Shown in pieces: positions 45,344 to 54,374 of a DNA stretch of 64,000 nt; within the stretch, counting starts at the first letter, position 1; every line of letters starts with the position of its first letter. The stretch spans positions 1 to 64,000 of the forward strand of contig CANGBC010000006.1 of NCBI GenBank assembly GCA_947452005.1, given 5' to 3'. The notes below the pieces were generated by a model. That model saw only the letters and a program-made list of their open reading frames with translations, was not told the origin of the DNA and ran no database searches. This DNA is from Beijerinckiaceae bacterium. Lineage in GTDB: Bacteria > Pseudomonadota > Alphaproteobacteria > Rhizobiales > Beijerinckiaceae. A program made the position numbers and the translations under genes.

Positions 45344-46260
45344 TTTACGATATTCGCCACGTCACCACCTATCGCTACGATTCACCGGTTTCCTCCGCGC
45401 GCTGCACCTTGCGCTTGCTGCCCACCGATGACGATGGGCAACGCGTCTTCGACAGCGGTCTGGAAGTCTCACCCAACCCGAGCACGATGAGCGAGCGCAA
45501 GGATTTCTTTGGCACGCGCGTCGCCAATGTGACCATTGCCAGCACGCACCGCGAATTGCGCATCACCGCCATGTCACGCGTGGAAGTGGAACGGCGCCCA
45601 GCTCCTGCTGCTGAACTGACGCCGGCATGGGAAGATGTGCGACAGAACGCTTTTTCATCCAATGCGCTGGGCACGCAAGCACCTGCGCATTTTCTCTATC
45701 CCTCGCGGCTTGTGCCCCTGCATGCACCAGCCACTGCCTATGCGCGTGAGAGTTTTGGCGCTGGCCGCACAATTGTGGAAGCCGCTGCCGAGCTGATGAT
45801 GCGCATCCGCCAGGATTTCAAATATGATCCGAAGGCGACCGCCGTCTCGACACCCTTGTCGGAAGCTTTTGAAGCGCGCGGCGGGGTCTGTCAGGATTTC
45901 GCCCATATCATGATTGCAGCCCTGCGCGGGCTTGGCCTGCCGGCCGCTTATGTGTCGGGCTATATCCGCACCCTGCCACCACCGGGCAAGCCGCGCCTTG
46001 TGGGCGCTGATGCCTCGCATGCGTGGATATCGCTGTGGTGTGGAGATGCTTTTGGCTGGCTCGATTTCGATCCGACCAATGCGGTGATGGCTGGCAATGA
46101 TCACATCGTGATTGCGCGCGGACGTGATTATGCCGATGTCTCGCCCATTGATGGCGTCATTCTCGCGTCAGGCAATCAGACGCTGACGGTCAGCGTCGAT
46201 GTGGCACCCAGCCAACGCGCCAGCAACGATCCGGCACCACGAGCTGAGGCGTTCGTCTAG
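45340..46260 (+). CDS. Transglutaminase-like protein with N-terminal Bact_transglu_N domain
   Basis: The 306-residue protein begins [17 protein letters not shown], the mark of the bacterial transglutaminase N-terminal domain (residues 1-90). The core has the triad C184 in GGVCQDFAH, H227 in DASHAWISLW and D244 in DFDPTN. In bacteria such domains act mostly as cysteine peptidases or amidases. Its start overlaps the ATP-grasp stop as ATGA. Together with the transglutaminase in the first protein, the operon thus has two peptide-cleaving or transferring centres and at least one ligase. The stop lies three bases before palindromic repeat copy 2. Confidence 0.9.
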   Translation: MIYDIRHVTTYRYDSPVSSARCTLRLLPTDDDGQRVFDSGLEVSPNPSTMSERKDFFGTRVANVTIASTHRELRITAMSRVEVERRPAPAAELTPAWEDVRQNAFSSNALGTQAPAHFLYPSRLVPLHAPATAYARESFGAGRTIVEAAAELMMRIRQDFKYDPKATAVSTPLSEAFEARGGVCQDFAHIMIAALRGLGLPAAYVSGYIRTLPPPGKPRLVGADASHAWISLWCGDAFGWLDFDPTNAVMAGNDHIVIARGRDYADVSPIDGVILASGNQTLTVSVDVAPSQRASNDPAPRAEAFV

Positions 46261-46263
46261 CCT

Positions 46264-46345
46264 CGTCATTGCGAGGAGCGAAGCGACGAAGCAATCCAGT
46301 GGCCTCACGTGAGGAATGGATTGCTTCGCTTCGCTCGCAATGACG
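46264..46345. repeat. Dispersed palindromic repeat, family A, copy 2
   Basis: The arms CGTCATTGCGAGGAGC and the matching CTCGCAATGACG end enclose GAAGCAATCCA and TGGATTGCTTCG. The hairpin loop region includes CCTCACGTGAGG, itself a perfect palindrome (46303-46314). It fills the gap between the convergent transglutaminase and ABC-exporter genes and could end transcription from both sides. It is the cleanest copy. Confidence 0.95.
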
Positions 46346-46355
46346 GTTGTCAGCG

Positions 46356-48254
46356 TTAAGCCTCAATCCCCACTCGCGCGCTTTGGCCTTCTTCTTCGGC
46401 GGCACGGCGCAGGGCTTCTTGGGCGGCATCGACTTCGCGCTGGCGGTTCCACATGGCCTGATAGACGCCACCCAGTGCCAGCAGCTCTTCATGACGGCCA
46501 CGCTCAACGATCTCGCCCTTGTCGAGGACCAGAATCTCATCCGCATTCACAATCGTTGACAGGCGATGGGCAATTACCAGCGTTGTGCGGCCCTTCGAGA
46601 CACGATCAAGCGCCGTCTGAATCTCACGCTCAGTGAAAGAATCCAGCGCGGACGTTGCTTCATCGAGAATGAGGATCGGCGGGCCTTTCAGGATCGTGCG
46701 GGCAATCGCCACACGTTGCTTTTCGCCGCCTGACAATTTCAGGCCGCGCTCGCCCACTTGCGCCTTGTAGCCATTGGGCACGGAGCGGATGAAATCATCA
46801 ATCTGCGCCGCCTTGGCAGCTTCCACGACTTCCTCTTCGCTGGCGCTCCAGCGGCCATAGCGAATGTTGTAAGCAATCGTATCGTTGAACAGCACCGTAT
46901 CCTGCGGGACCATGCCAATCGCATCGCGCAACGACACTTGCGTCACATTCGAAATATCTTGCCCATCAATGGTGATGTGGCCCTGTTGCACTTCATAGAA
47001 ACGGAACAACAGGCGCGAGATTGTCGACTTGCCAGCCCCCGATGGCCCGACAATGGCGAGCGTCTGGCCGGCCGGCACTTCAAAGCTGATGCCCTTCAAA
47101 ATCTGGCGCTTGGGATCGTAAGCAAAATGCACATTGTCGAAGACGACGTGACCAGCCTTGACCTGCAAGGGCTTGGCATCTGGCTTGTCCTTGATCTCGG
47201 GGTGTTGGCCCAAAATCGTGAACATCATTTCAATGTCGATCACCGCCTGTTTGATTTCGCGATAGACCATGCCCATGAAATTCAGCGGCTGGTAGAGCTG
47301 GATCATCATCGCATTGACGAGCACAAAATCGCCAATCGTGTTGCGGCCCTCGCGGATGCCCATGATGCACAGCATCATCACCACCATCAGCCCCAGCGAA
47401 AAAATGAGCCCCTGCCCGGAGTTCAGCACCGACAGCGAGACATAGCTTGAGACGCTGTTGCGCTCATATTTCTCCATCGACAGGTCGTAACGCTCGGCCT
47501 CGCGCTTTTCGGCGCCGAAATATTTCACCGTCTCGTAATTGAGCAGCGAGTCGATGGCCTTGGTGTTGGCGTCCGTATCGCTTTCATTCATCGAGCGGCG
47601 AATGCCAATGCGCCAATCCGTCGCGATGGTGGTGAATTTGAGATAGGCGATGATCATGACGATCACCGTCAGCGCATAGCGCCAATCAAACTCAAAGAAG
47701 AACACAGCCAGGATCAGCGCAAATTCGACAACGGTCGGCACACCCGTCAGCATCGACATGCGCACGATTTGCTGGATCGCTTCGCGCCCCCGCTCCAGAA
47801 CCCGCGTCAGGCCGCCCGTCTTGCGCTCCAGGTGAAAGCGCAGCGACAATTGATGCAGATGCACGAAGAGCTGGTTGGCAATGCGGCGCACCGCATGCAT
47901 GGCGACCGCCGCAAACAGCGCGTCACGCGCCTGCGTGAAGAACTGCACGAAGACGCGCAGCGCCGTATAGATGACCACAACAGCGATGGGGCCAGCCAGA
48001 AGGGTGGGCAGAGGCACATCAGCTTTGGGGTCGGTGATGAGATCCGTCACCCATTTGAACGAATAGGGCACGGCGATGGTCAGAAGCTTGGCGACAATCA
48101 GAAGCGCCAGCGCGCCGAGCACGCGGAATTTCAGATCGGTGCGTTCACTGGGCCAGATATAGGGCCACAAATGTTTCACCGTCGTGGCCAAGGAGGCATC
48201 GGCCTTGAGAGGCGCGAAGGAAGACGTCTGGTTGTGCTTATGGTGCGGCGTCAT
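46356..48254 (-). CDS. Atm1/HMT1-type ABC exporter, fused permease-ATPase
   Basis: The 632-residue half-transporter has six membrane helices (residues about 40-330) and a C-terminal ATPase with Walker A GPSGAGKST (about 420), Q-loop in VPQDTVLFND, signature LSGGEKQR and Walker B ILILDEATSALD, then the H-loop in IAHRLST. Membrane-part features such as NYETVKYFGAEKREAERYD are typical of the Atm1 group, which exports glutathione-bound metals or iron-sulfur precursors in alphaproteobacteria. It functions as a homodimer. It ends convergently with the transglutaminase operon; a link to that operon's product is possible but not shown. Confidence 0.9.
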   Translation of the reverse strand: MTPHHKHNQTSSFAPLKADASLATTVKHLWPYIWPSERTDLKFRVLGALALLIVAKLLTIAVPYSFKWVTDLITDPKADVPLPTLLAGPIAVVVIYTALRVFVQFFTQARDALFAAVAMHAVRRIANQLFVHLHQLSLRFHLERKTGGLTRVLERGREAIQQIVRMSMLTGVPTVVEFALILAVFFFEFDWRYALTVIVMIIAYLKFTTIATDWRIGIRRSMNESDTDANTKAIDSLLNYETVKYFGAEKREAERYDLSMEKYERNSVSSYVSLSVLNSGQGLIFSLGLMVVMMLCIMGIREGRNTIGDFVLVNAMMIQLYQPLNFMGMVYREIKQAVIDIEMMFTILGQHPEIKDKPDAKPLQVKAGHVVFDNVHFAYDPKRQILKGISFEVPAGQTLAIVGPSGAGKSTISRLLFRFYEVQQGHITIDGQDISNVTQVSLRDAIGMVPQDTVLFNDTIAYNIRYGRWSASEEEVVEAAKAAQIDDFIRSVPNGYKAQVGERGLKLSGGEKQRVAIARTILKGPPILILDEATSALDSFTEREIQTALDRVSKGRTTLVIAHRLSTIVNADEILVLDKGEIVERGRHEELLALGGVYQAMWNRQREVDAAQEALRRAAEEEGQSARVGIEA

Positions 48255-48353
48255 GTTCTTCTGATCGTTCGAGCCGTTGGGTTGCTCTCGTCATATAAGC
48301 CCAAACGGCCGCCCGCGCACCCCGCCCCAGGCCCAACACACAGAAAGAGCCAT

Positions 48354-49424
48354 TCAATTGGACCCGGCAGCCCCGGGCACGACCAGAATCTGCTGGGGGA
48401 AGATCAGCGAGGGGTCGCGGATCTGGCCGGTATTGGCCGCATAAATTTGGGTGTAGCGATAGCCCGAGCCCAGCATCCGCTGGCTGATTTTCCACAAACT
48501 GTCGCCGCGCTGCACGGTCACGCTTTGGACTTCCGGCACCACGGCATGCGCGGGCGTTGCCACCTGCACAGGCGCTGGCGTGGCCATGGATGCGGCTGCC
48601 CCGCGCGCCGGATAGTCAAACGGCACATCCGCCTGCGCCGTGATTTTGCCCGTCGGGTCGATATGTTCGGCCCGCACGGCATAAGCCCCGGCCGCCATGC
48701 CCTTCTGGATTTTGAGCGACCAGCGACCGTCTGCGCCCGCCTCAATGCTCGCCACTGGCGCGCCATTTAACGACAGGCGGATCGACGCACCCGGTGCGGC
48801 CGTACCCGTTGCATAGAAGCCGCCCGCATCATCCGCCTCAACCGAACGGATGGCGAGGGACGGTGCTGGCGTCGGCACTGTTGGTTGCGCCTCAGGGGCA
48901 GCGGGCGGACTATCGGAGAGAATGCGTGTCGGCTCACCTGGCTGCGTCAATGCCACCACCACGTCACCCTGCCCGCGCGCGGGCAGCGCAACGGCCACAG
49001 TTTGCGCGGGTGAGGCAGGCTTGCCATCTGTTGCCAGGCTCAAAAGATGATGCCCTGCAGCAAGCGCCTGCGGCACAATCGCGAATTGGCCGTTCATGTC
49101 GGCTTTCACGCTGGCGATCACAACGCCATTGTTGAGCAATTGCACCTGAGCACCGGGGCTAGCGCGACCTGCGACCACCGTGGAGCCATCAGGCTCGACA
49201 CTCACCACATCAAACGAGACTGAGCTGTCCTTAGGTAAGGCGAGCTCCGAGACAGGCGGCGCGACGCGACCCGACACAAGAGAAGACAGAGTGGATGGTG
49301 CGGAGGGTGGCGCGGCAAACAGGCTGGGCGATTGTTCCATCGCGCGCCACGCCAGAAAGCCAATGGCACCCACAGCCAGCACCGTGCTCAAACCGAACAT
49401 TATCGCCCGCGATTGCGCCTGCAT
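48354..49424 (-). CDS. LysM-domain protein with repeated beta domains
   Basis: The 356-residue protein has an N-terminal membrane anchor (about residues 8-25), a Pro/Ser-rich region, two repeats of an Ig-like pattern (A-x-PG-A-x-V-x-LL-N-G-V...A.GQFAIVP and the later RLSLNGAPVASIEAGADGRWSL, split), and a C-terminal LysM domain (VQRGDSLWKISQRMLG...QIRDPSLIFPQQILVVP; residues about 305-352). It should be held in the inner membrane with the LysM part binding peptidoglycan in the periplasm. Function beyond wall binding is unknown. It ends 99 bases upstream of the ABC exporter start on the same strand. Confidence 0.88.
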   Translation of the reverse strand: MQAQSRAIMFGLSTVLAVGAIGFLAWRAMEQSPSLFAAPPSAPSTLSSLVSGRVAPPVSELALPKDSSVSFDVVSVEPDGSTVVAGRASPGAQVQLLNNGVVIASVKADMNGQFAIVPQALAAGHHLLSLATDGKPASPAQTVAVALPARGQGDVVVALTQPGEPTRILSDSPPAAPEAQPTVPTPAPSLAIRSVEADDAGGFYATGTAAPGASIRLSLNGAPVASIEAGADGRWSLKIQKGMAAGAYAVRAEHIDPTGKITAQADVPFDYPARGAAASMATPAPVQVATPAHAVVPEVQSVTVQRGDSLWKISQRMLGSGYRYTQIYAANTGQIRDPSLIFPQQILVVPGAAGSN

Positions 49425-49530
49425 GTCGCCTTACTCACACTTGAAACAGGTCTTGAGTGTAATCCGGTCAAGGAACGAAAGCCAGAGGCCGTGTCTTGAC
49501 CCTGACACACGGCAAAGCGAAAAGAGAAAC

Positions 49531-50118
49531 ATGACAGAGATTCGAAATATTTGCGTCTATTGCGGCTCAGCCAATGGTGTCGATCCGGTGTTTATGGATG
49601 CTGCGGTTGAGCTTGGTAAATCCATTACTGAACATGGGCTTGGCCTTGTTTACGGCGGCGGTGACAATGGGCTGATGGGGGCTGTCGCGCGCAGCGTGCT
49701 GGCGCATGGCGGCCATGTGACCGGCGTCATCCCCGGCTTTTTGCGCACACGCGAAAACATGCTGGAATCGGCCCAGGAACTTGTGCTGGTTGATGACATG
49801 CACACACGCAAGCGGATCATGTTTGAGCGCGCGGATGCTTTCATCGCCCTGCCCGGCGGCATTGGAACGCTGGAAGAGCTTGTCGAACAATTGACCTGGG
49901 TGCAGCTCGGCCGTCACGGCAAACCCGTGCTGATTGCCGACGTCGGCGGCTTCTGGAAACCGCTTCTCTCGCTCTTCGCCCATATGCGCGGGCACGGCTT
50001 TATCCGCGAGGAATTTGAGCTGCGCTATCTCGTCTCAGAGAAAATCAGCGATTGCGTGCCGATGCTGCAAAAAGCAGCTGCGCGCAGCCCGACCCATGCG
50101 CTGGACGAGCGCTTTTAA
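49531..50118 (+). CDS. LOG-family protein, nucleotide 5'-monophosphate phosphoribohydrolase
   Basis: The start is ATG 49531 with AAGAGA upstream; the longer open frame is antisense to the LysM gene. The 195-residue Rossmann-type protein has VYCGSANG at the start, LVYGGGDNGLMGAVA (about 40), and the family signature MHTRKR...ALPGGIGTLEEL (PGGxGTxxE; about 112). Once annotated as lysine decarboxylases, LOG proteins release the base from cytokinin-type or purine nucleotide monophosphates. It overlaps the convergent cimA gene by four bases. Confidence 0.92.
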   Translation: MTEIRNICVYCGSANGVDPVFMDAAVELGKSITEHGLGLVYGGGDNGLMGAVARSVLAHGGHVTGVIPGFLRTRENMLESAQELVLVDDMHTRKRIMFERADAFIALPGGIGTLEELVEQLTWVQLGRHGKPVLIADVGGFWKPLLSLFAHMRGHGFIREEFELRYLVSEKISDCVPMLQKAAARSPTHALDERF

Positions 50119-51704
50119 GCGCCCGCCTTCATCAGTTTCCAATTGATGCCATCCAGCAAGGCCTGGAACGACGCATCGATGACATTGGACGAGACGCCAA
50201 CCGTCGACCAGCGCTGGCCTTCGGCATCGCCAAATTCAATCAACACGCGCGTCACCGCATCCGTGCCGCCGTGGAAGACGCGCACGCGATAGTCGAGCAA
50301 TTCGAGATCTGCAATATGGCGCTGATATTTACCAAGATCGCTGCGCAGCGCGACATCCAGCGCATTCACCGGACCATTGCCTTCGGCCACCGAGATCAAA
50401 GTCTCGCCGTCGACGACAACTTTCACCACTGCCTCAGCGACACTGACCAGATCACCATCCGCATTGTGGCGGCGCTCCATCACGACACGGAAACGCTCGA
50501 CATCGAAAAACTCGGGCACCTGCCCCAGCATGCGCCGCGCCAGCAGTTCGAAAGACGCATCTGCGCCTTCATAGGCATAGCCGAGCGCTTCTTTTTCTTT
50601 CACCTCGTCCAGCACACGCGCGACGCGCGGGTCATCCTTGGCAACAGCAACGCCCAAACGATCCAGCTCGGCCAGAATGTTTGACTTGCCCGCCTGATCG
50701 GAAACCAAAACCTTGCGGCGATTGCCAACGCTCTCGGGCGGCACATGCTCATAGGTGCGCGGATCTTTCAGCACAGCTGAGGCATGGATGCCAGCCTTGG
50801 TCGCAAAGGCAGACGCGCCCACATAAGGCGCGTGCTTGTTGGGTGAGCGGTTGAGCAATTCATCCAGCGTGCGCGAGATCTGTGTGATCTGCGCGAGCTT
50901 GGCTTCATCAACACCGATCTCGAATTGATAAGCATATTCCTTTTTCAAAAGAAGTGTCGGGATGATGGTGACCAGATTGGCATTGCCGCAGCGCTCGCCA
51001 AGACCGTTCAGCGTGCCCTGAATCTGGCGCGCGCCTGCGCGGATGGCAGCAAAAGAATTCGCCACGCCTTGTCCCGTATCATCATGGGCGTGGATGCCCA
51101 GATGATCACCGGGGATGACTTCGGCCACCGCTGTGACAATCGCCTCGATCTCATGAGGCAGTGTGCCGCCATTGGTATCGCAGAGCACGACCCAGCGCGC
51201 GCCGTTGTCATAGGCGGTTTTCGCACATTGCAGCGCAAAGTCCGGATTGGCTTTGTAACCATCAAAAAAATGCTCGCAATCGAGAATGACTTCGCGACCA
51301 GCCTTCACCACATGAGCGATGGAATCGGCAATGCCTTCGACATTTTCATCCAGCGTGCAGCCTAGCGCGACATGGACGTGATAGTCCCATGTCTTGGCCA
51401 CAAAAGTGATGGTGTCGGCTTTTGATTCCAGCAATGCAGCAATGCCCGGATCATTGGCAGCTGAACGGCCTGCACGTTTGGTCATGCCAAAGGCTGCAAA
51501 CTTTGCCTTGATCTTGGGGCGCATTGCGAAAAACTCGGTGTCCGTCGGATTGGCGCCGGGGTAGCCGCCCTCCACATAGTCGATCCCCAAAGTGTCGAGC
51601 AGACCGGCGATCTGGCGCTTGTCTTCGAGCGAGAAATCAACGCCCGTCGTCTGCGCGCCATCGCGCAAGGTCGTGTCAAAAAGGGTCAATCTTGCGCGGG
51701 TCAT
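50115..51704 (-). CDS. cimA: (R)-citramalate synthase
   Basis: CimA condenses acetyl-CoA with pyruvate to (R)-citramalate, opening a threonine-independent route to isoleucine. I chose ATG 51704, which overlaps the GNAT stop as ATGA, giving 529 residues. The HMGL-type TIM barrel (residues 1-280) has LFDTTLRDGAQ with the catalytic Arg-Asp, DTNGGTLPHE and GIHAHDDTGQGVANS with the metal-binding histidines, then GERCGNANL. A C-terminal LeuA-type regulatory domain (about 390-525) allows feedback by isoleucine. The overall pattern is CimA, not 2-isopropylmalate synthase. Confidence 0.92.
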   Translation of the reverse strand: MTRARLTLFDTTLRDGAQTTGVDFSLEDKRQIAGLLDTLGIDYVEGGYPGANPTDTEFFAMRPKIKAKFAAFGMTKRAGRSAANDPGIAALLESKADTITFVAKTWDYHVHVALGCTLDENVEGIADSIAHVVKAGREVILDCEHFFDGYKANPDFALQCAKTAYDNGARWVVLCDTNGGTLPHEIEAIVTAVAEVIPGDHLGIHAHDDTGQGVANSFAAIRAGARQIQGTLNGLGERCGNANLVTIIPTLLLKKEYAYQFEIGVDEAKLAQITQISRTLDELLNRSPNKHAPYVGASAFATKAGIHASAVLKDPRTYEHVPPESVGNRRKVLVSDQAGKSNILAELDRLGVAVAKDDPRVARVLDEVKEKEALGYAYEGADASFELLARRMLGQVPEFFDVERFRVVMERRHNADGDLVSVAEAVVKVVVDGETLISVAEGNGPVNALDVALRSDLGKYQRHIADLELLDYRVRVFHGGTDAVTRVLIEFGDAEGQRWSTVGVSSNVIDASFQALLDGINWKLMKAGA

Positions 51705-52198
51705 TGCACGGTTCCGGTGGCCACGGGCGGGCTCAGGTCTTTGCTCATCGTCATGTAAGCCAGCCATTGCTCATCGACGATGCGTGTGTTGCGGCTTTGC
51801 AGAACATAGCCGCGCTCTTTGAAGAAGGGTTCAGCCGTATCGCTGGAATCAACGGTGAGCTTTTGCGCACCGCGAGCCGCTGCAAGCTTTTCCAGCGCGT
51901 CACACAAAGCGGTCGCCACACCTTCACGGATGATATTGGGCGAAACATACAAATGCTCGATCAGCAGATTGTCGCGCAGGGAAACAAAGCCCACCGGCTC
52001 GCCCTCAACAATCGCAACGAGCGTGAGAGCCGCAGCCAGACGCTGGCCAAAGGTCTGCTCATCTTCAGCAAGACCAATCCAGGCATAGCGCTGCTCGTCG
52101 GTGTAATCTTCCGCCGTCAGCTCATCGATGGCCGCTGCATAGATTGCCGCCAGGATCGGTGCGTCAGACGAGAGATAGGGGCGAAGTGAGATGGTCAT
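51701..52198 (-). CDS. GNAT-family acetyltransferase
   Basis: The 165-residue protein has the GNAT acetyl-CoA-binding region LYVSPNIIREGVATALCDALEK, split here (residues about 82-105): the usual R/Q-x-x-G-x-G/A is seen as REGVATAL. The C-terminal FFKERGYVLQSRNTR is typical as well. The substrate cannot be read; the family modifies amines of small molecules, peptides or ribosomal proteins. It is the upstream partner of cimA with a four-base overlap, so the two are co-translated. Confidence 0.85.
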   Translation of the reverse strand: MTISLRPYLSSDAPILAAIYAAAIDELTAEDYTDEQRYAWIGLAEDEQTFGQRLAAALTLVAIVEGEPVGFVSLRDNLLIEHLYVSPNIIREGVATALCDALEKLAAARGAQKLTVDSSDTAEPFFKERGYVLQSRNTRIVDEQWLAYMTMSKDLSPPVATGTVQ

Positions 52199-52216
52199 GT
52201 CAGATCACCTCCGAGC

Positions 52217-52353
52217 CGTCATTGCGAGCGCAGCTCCTTCTCCCTAGGGGAGAAGGTGTCATGCGAAGCATGACGGATGAGGGGCTACCAACGTCGCAAA
52301 ACTGTAACCCCTCATCAGTCAGCTCCGCTGACAGCTTCTCCCCTAGGGAGAAG
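52217..52353. repeat. Composite repeat: half of family A plus inverted-repeat family B
   Basis: Bases 52217-52233 match the left arm of the family A palindrome (CGTCATTGCGAGCGCAG). From 52236 to 52353 runs a different inverted repeat: a left arm starting CCTTCTCCCTAGGGGAGAAG and containing GATGAGGGG, and a right arm with CCCCTCATC and ending CTTCTCCCCTAGGGAGAAG. No right arm of family A follows. It lies between the GNAT and cysS genes, about 192 bases apart, and its hairpin may serve as terminator for cysS. Confidence 0.88.
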
Positions 52354-52390
52354 CGGGGCAGCGCGCGCGCTATCGGCAGGTGGGGGCAGC

Positions 52391-53809
52391 TCATCGCTTC
52401 ACCTCCCATGTGGTCACCGCTTCACCATTGGCGCCTTTGCCGTCTTTCAGCTGCACACCCATGCTCGCCAGCTCATCGCGCAAGCGGTCGCTTTCAGCAA
52501 AATTCTTTTGCGCACGCGCATCCAGTCGCGCGGCAACAAGCCGCTCAACTTCAGCTTTGAACGCCGGATCGAGATTATCACCTGCTGCCGCTTCTGCGCG
52601 CGCAAACCATGCGCTCGTGTCAAAGCCCAGCCACGTCGCCGTATTGGCCAGATTTTGCGCTGATGAATAATCATGGCGCGCGGCCTTGGCGAGTTCAGCC
52701 AGAGCGGCAAAAGTGGCCGCTGTGTTGAGATCATCCAAAAGCGTCTCGATCACACTGGCATGGGGCACAGGCTGCGCCGCCGCGATCTTGTGGCGTGTGA
52801 CCGTATCGGCCCAATGTTCCAGCGTCTTTTGCGTCTCTTCAAGCGCGCGCGTGGTCCAGTCGATTGGCTGGCGATAATGCGTGCGCAACATGGCCAGTCG
52901 CAGCACATCGCCGCTCCAGGCGTGGCCACCAAATTTATCGCTGGCCAGAAGCTCGCGAATGGTCACGAAATTGCCCAAGCTCTTGGACATTTTCTCGCCT
53001 TCGACCTGCAAGAACCCATTGTGCATCCACACATTGGCCATGACATCGTGGCCGAAAGCACAACGCGATTGCGCGATTTCATTTTCATGATGCGGAAATA
53101 CGAGATCAATCCCGCCGCCATGAATATCAAATGTCTCGCCCAGATGTTTCCAGCTCATCGCCGAACATTCGATGTGCCAGCCCGGACGCCCACGACCCCA
53201 CGGCGATTCCCAGCCGGGCTCGTGATCTTTGGAGGGCTTCCACAAGACAAAATCCATATCATCGCGCTTGTAGGCCGCCACATCGACGCGCGCACCAGCG
53301 ATCATCTCGTCAAGCGGGCGGCGCGACAGCTGGCCATAATCGCTCATCGAGGGCACTGAGAAAAGCACATGGCCTTCAGCTGCATAAGCGTGGTCTGCGG
53401 CGATCAGCTTTTCGATGATGGTGATCATCTCAGCGATATGTTCGGTCGCGCGCGGCTCAACGTCTGGCTTCATGCAGCCAAGTGCGGCCACATCTTCGTG
53501 GAAGATGCGGGCCGTCTCTTCGGTCAAGGAGCGAATGGATATGCCACGCTCGGCCGCGCGAGCATTGATCTTGTCATCGACGTCGGTGATGTTGCGCACG
53601 TAAGTGACAGCTGTTGCACCATAGAGGTGGCGCAACAGACGATTGAGCACATCGAACACGATGATCGGGCGCGCATTGCCGATATGGGCAAAGTCGTAAA
53701 CGGTCGGCCCGCAGACATAGAGGCGCACGCGCGCGGCATCGATCGGCGCGAAGTCTTCCTTCTGGCGTGTCAGCGTATTGTAGAGCCGCAATTGCGGAAC
53801 CTGAGACAT
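52391..53809 (-). CDS. cysS: Cysteinyl-tRNA synthetase
   Basis: CysRS charges tRNA-Cys. The ATG at 53809 ([16 protein letters not shown]), behind GAAGGGGA, gives 472 residues. Signatures are [18 protein letters not shown] (zinc Cys and the HIGH motif; about residue 25-42), [22 protein letters not shown] with further zinc ligands (split here) and EKMSKSLGN (about 270). The C-terminal DALR helical domain is present. The upstream open frame would add an unrelated extension. A structured leader (53826-53902) precedes it. The N-terminal length is normal. Confidence 0.96.
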   Translation of the reverse strand: MSQVPQLRLYNTLTRQKEDFAPIDAARVRLYVCGPTVYDFAHIGNARPIIVFDVLNRLLRHLYGATAVTYVRNITDVDDKINARAAERGISIRSLTEETARIFHEDVAALGCMKPDVEPRATEHIAEMITIIEKLIAADHAYAAEGHVLFSVPSMSDYGQLSRRPLDEMIAGARVDVAAYKRDDMDFVLWKPSKDHEPGWESPWGRGRPGWHIECSAMSWKHLGETFDIHGGGIDLVFPHHENEIAQSRCAFGHDVMANVWMHNGFLQVEGEKMSKSLGNFVTIRELLASDKFGGHAWSGDVLRLAMLRTHYRQPIDWTTRALEETQKTLEHWADTVTRHKIAAAQPVPHASVIETLLDDLNTAATFAALAELAKAARHDYSSAQNLANTATWLGFDTSAWFARAEAAAGDNLDPAFKAEVERLVAARLDARAQKNFAESDRLRDELASMGVQLKDGKGANGEAVTTWEVKR

Positions 53810-53825
53810 GGTTTCCCCTTCGGAC

Positions 53826-53902
53826 CTGCTGGCCGGGGGCTTTGCTTCTTCACGAAGGTCTTGGGAGCAAGACTTGTGATTCAAGACGGCGCCAGCCAGC
53901 AG
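53826..53902 (-). promoter_or_regulatory. Candidate structured leader of cysS
   Basis: On the minus-strand transcript CTGCTGGC (53902-53895) pairs with GCCAGCAG (53833-53826), eight perfect pairs. These enclose an inner hairpin AAGTCTTG/CAAGACCT (about 53875-53856, loop CTCC). The outer stem ends 16 bases before the ATG, just upstream of the Shine-Dalgarno bases GAAGGGG. It matches no riboswitch or T-box that I know. Confidence 0.4.
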
Positions 53903-54092
53903 GGGTGCTAGCTAATAATAATCCGGCAGTTGGTGCAGGTCGTGCGCGTCATGCCGTCACCTTGGTCGAAAAGCCCCGCCCCCGTCAAGCGCGACCACCC
54001 GAACAAGTTAATGCCATTAATGAAGTGTCAATGCGATTGGGGCATTTTGCGCCCCTGCCCGTTTTCTCGACAACCCGCCAGGCCGCCCATCC
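53903..54092. other. Intergenic region with a short dyad
   Basis: The gap between the cysS leader and the 54093 gene has a perfect 13-base dyad TTAATGCCATTAA (54008-54020) in an A/T-rich patch, a possible operator or promoter element for the plus-strand gene. I see no gene here. Confidence 0.35.
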
Positions 54093-54374
54093 ATGCGTAT
54101 CGTGTCCCGCGTCCTCTGCCCTGCCATTTTGGCCGGCCTGCTCGCTTCCGCCCCGGCTCTGGCGCAGGAAACCTTCTATATCCCCAAGGACGACGGCTAT
54201 GGGGTGGGCGATTGCCTGGCCTCGGGCACGACCTGCGCCCGCACCGTGGCAGATGCCTGGTGCGCGGCCATGGGGCGTGGCCCCTCGGTCTCCTATGGGC
54301 TGGCTGAGGAGGCCGCCATTGAGCGGATCGCCACCCAAAACCAGCGCGGCTATCGCGTCACCTGCGCAGATTAA
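54093..54374 (+). CDS. Small secreted Cys-containing protein, 93 aa
   Basis: I recognise no named domain. The 93-residue product has a clear signal peptide (MRIVSRVLCPAILAGLL, cleaved near ALAQETF, residue 25) and a mature part of about 68 residues with four cysteines (GDCLASGTTC, DAWCAAMG, RVTCAD), likely two disulfides. Similar small exported proteins are common in Hyphomicrobiales. The stop overlaps the convergent creA gene by four bases. A weak ribosome-binding site lies before ATG 54093. Confidence 0.72.
   Translation: MRIVSRVLCPAILAGLLASAPALAQETFYIPKDDGYGVGDCLASGTTCARTVADAWCAAMGRGPSVSYGLAEEAAIERIATQNQRGYRVTCAD

Noticed and set aside
53826-53902. T-box leader for cysS
   Set aside because: The conserved T-box bulge and antiterminator sequences are missing and the host is a proteobacterium.
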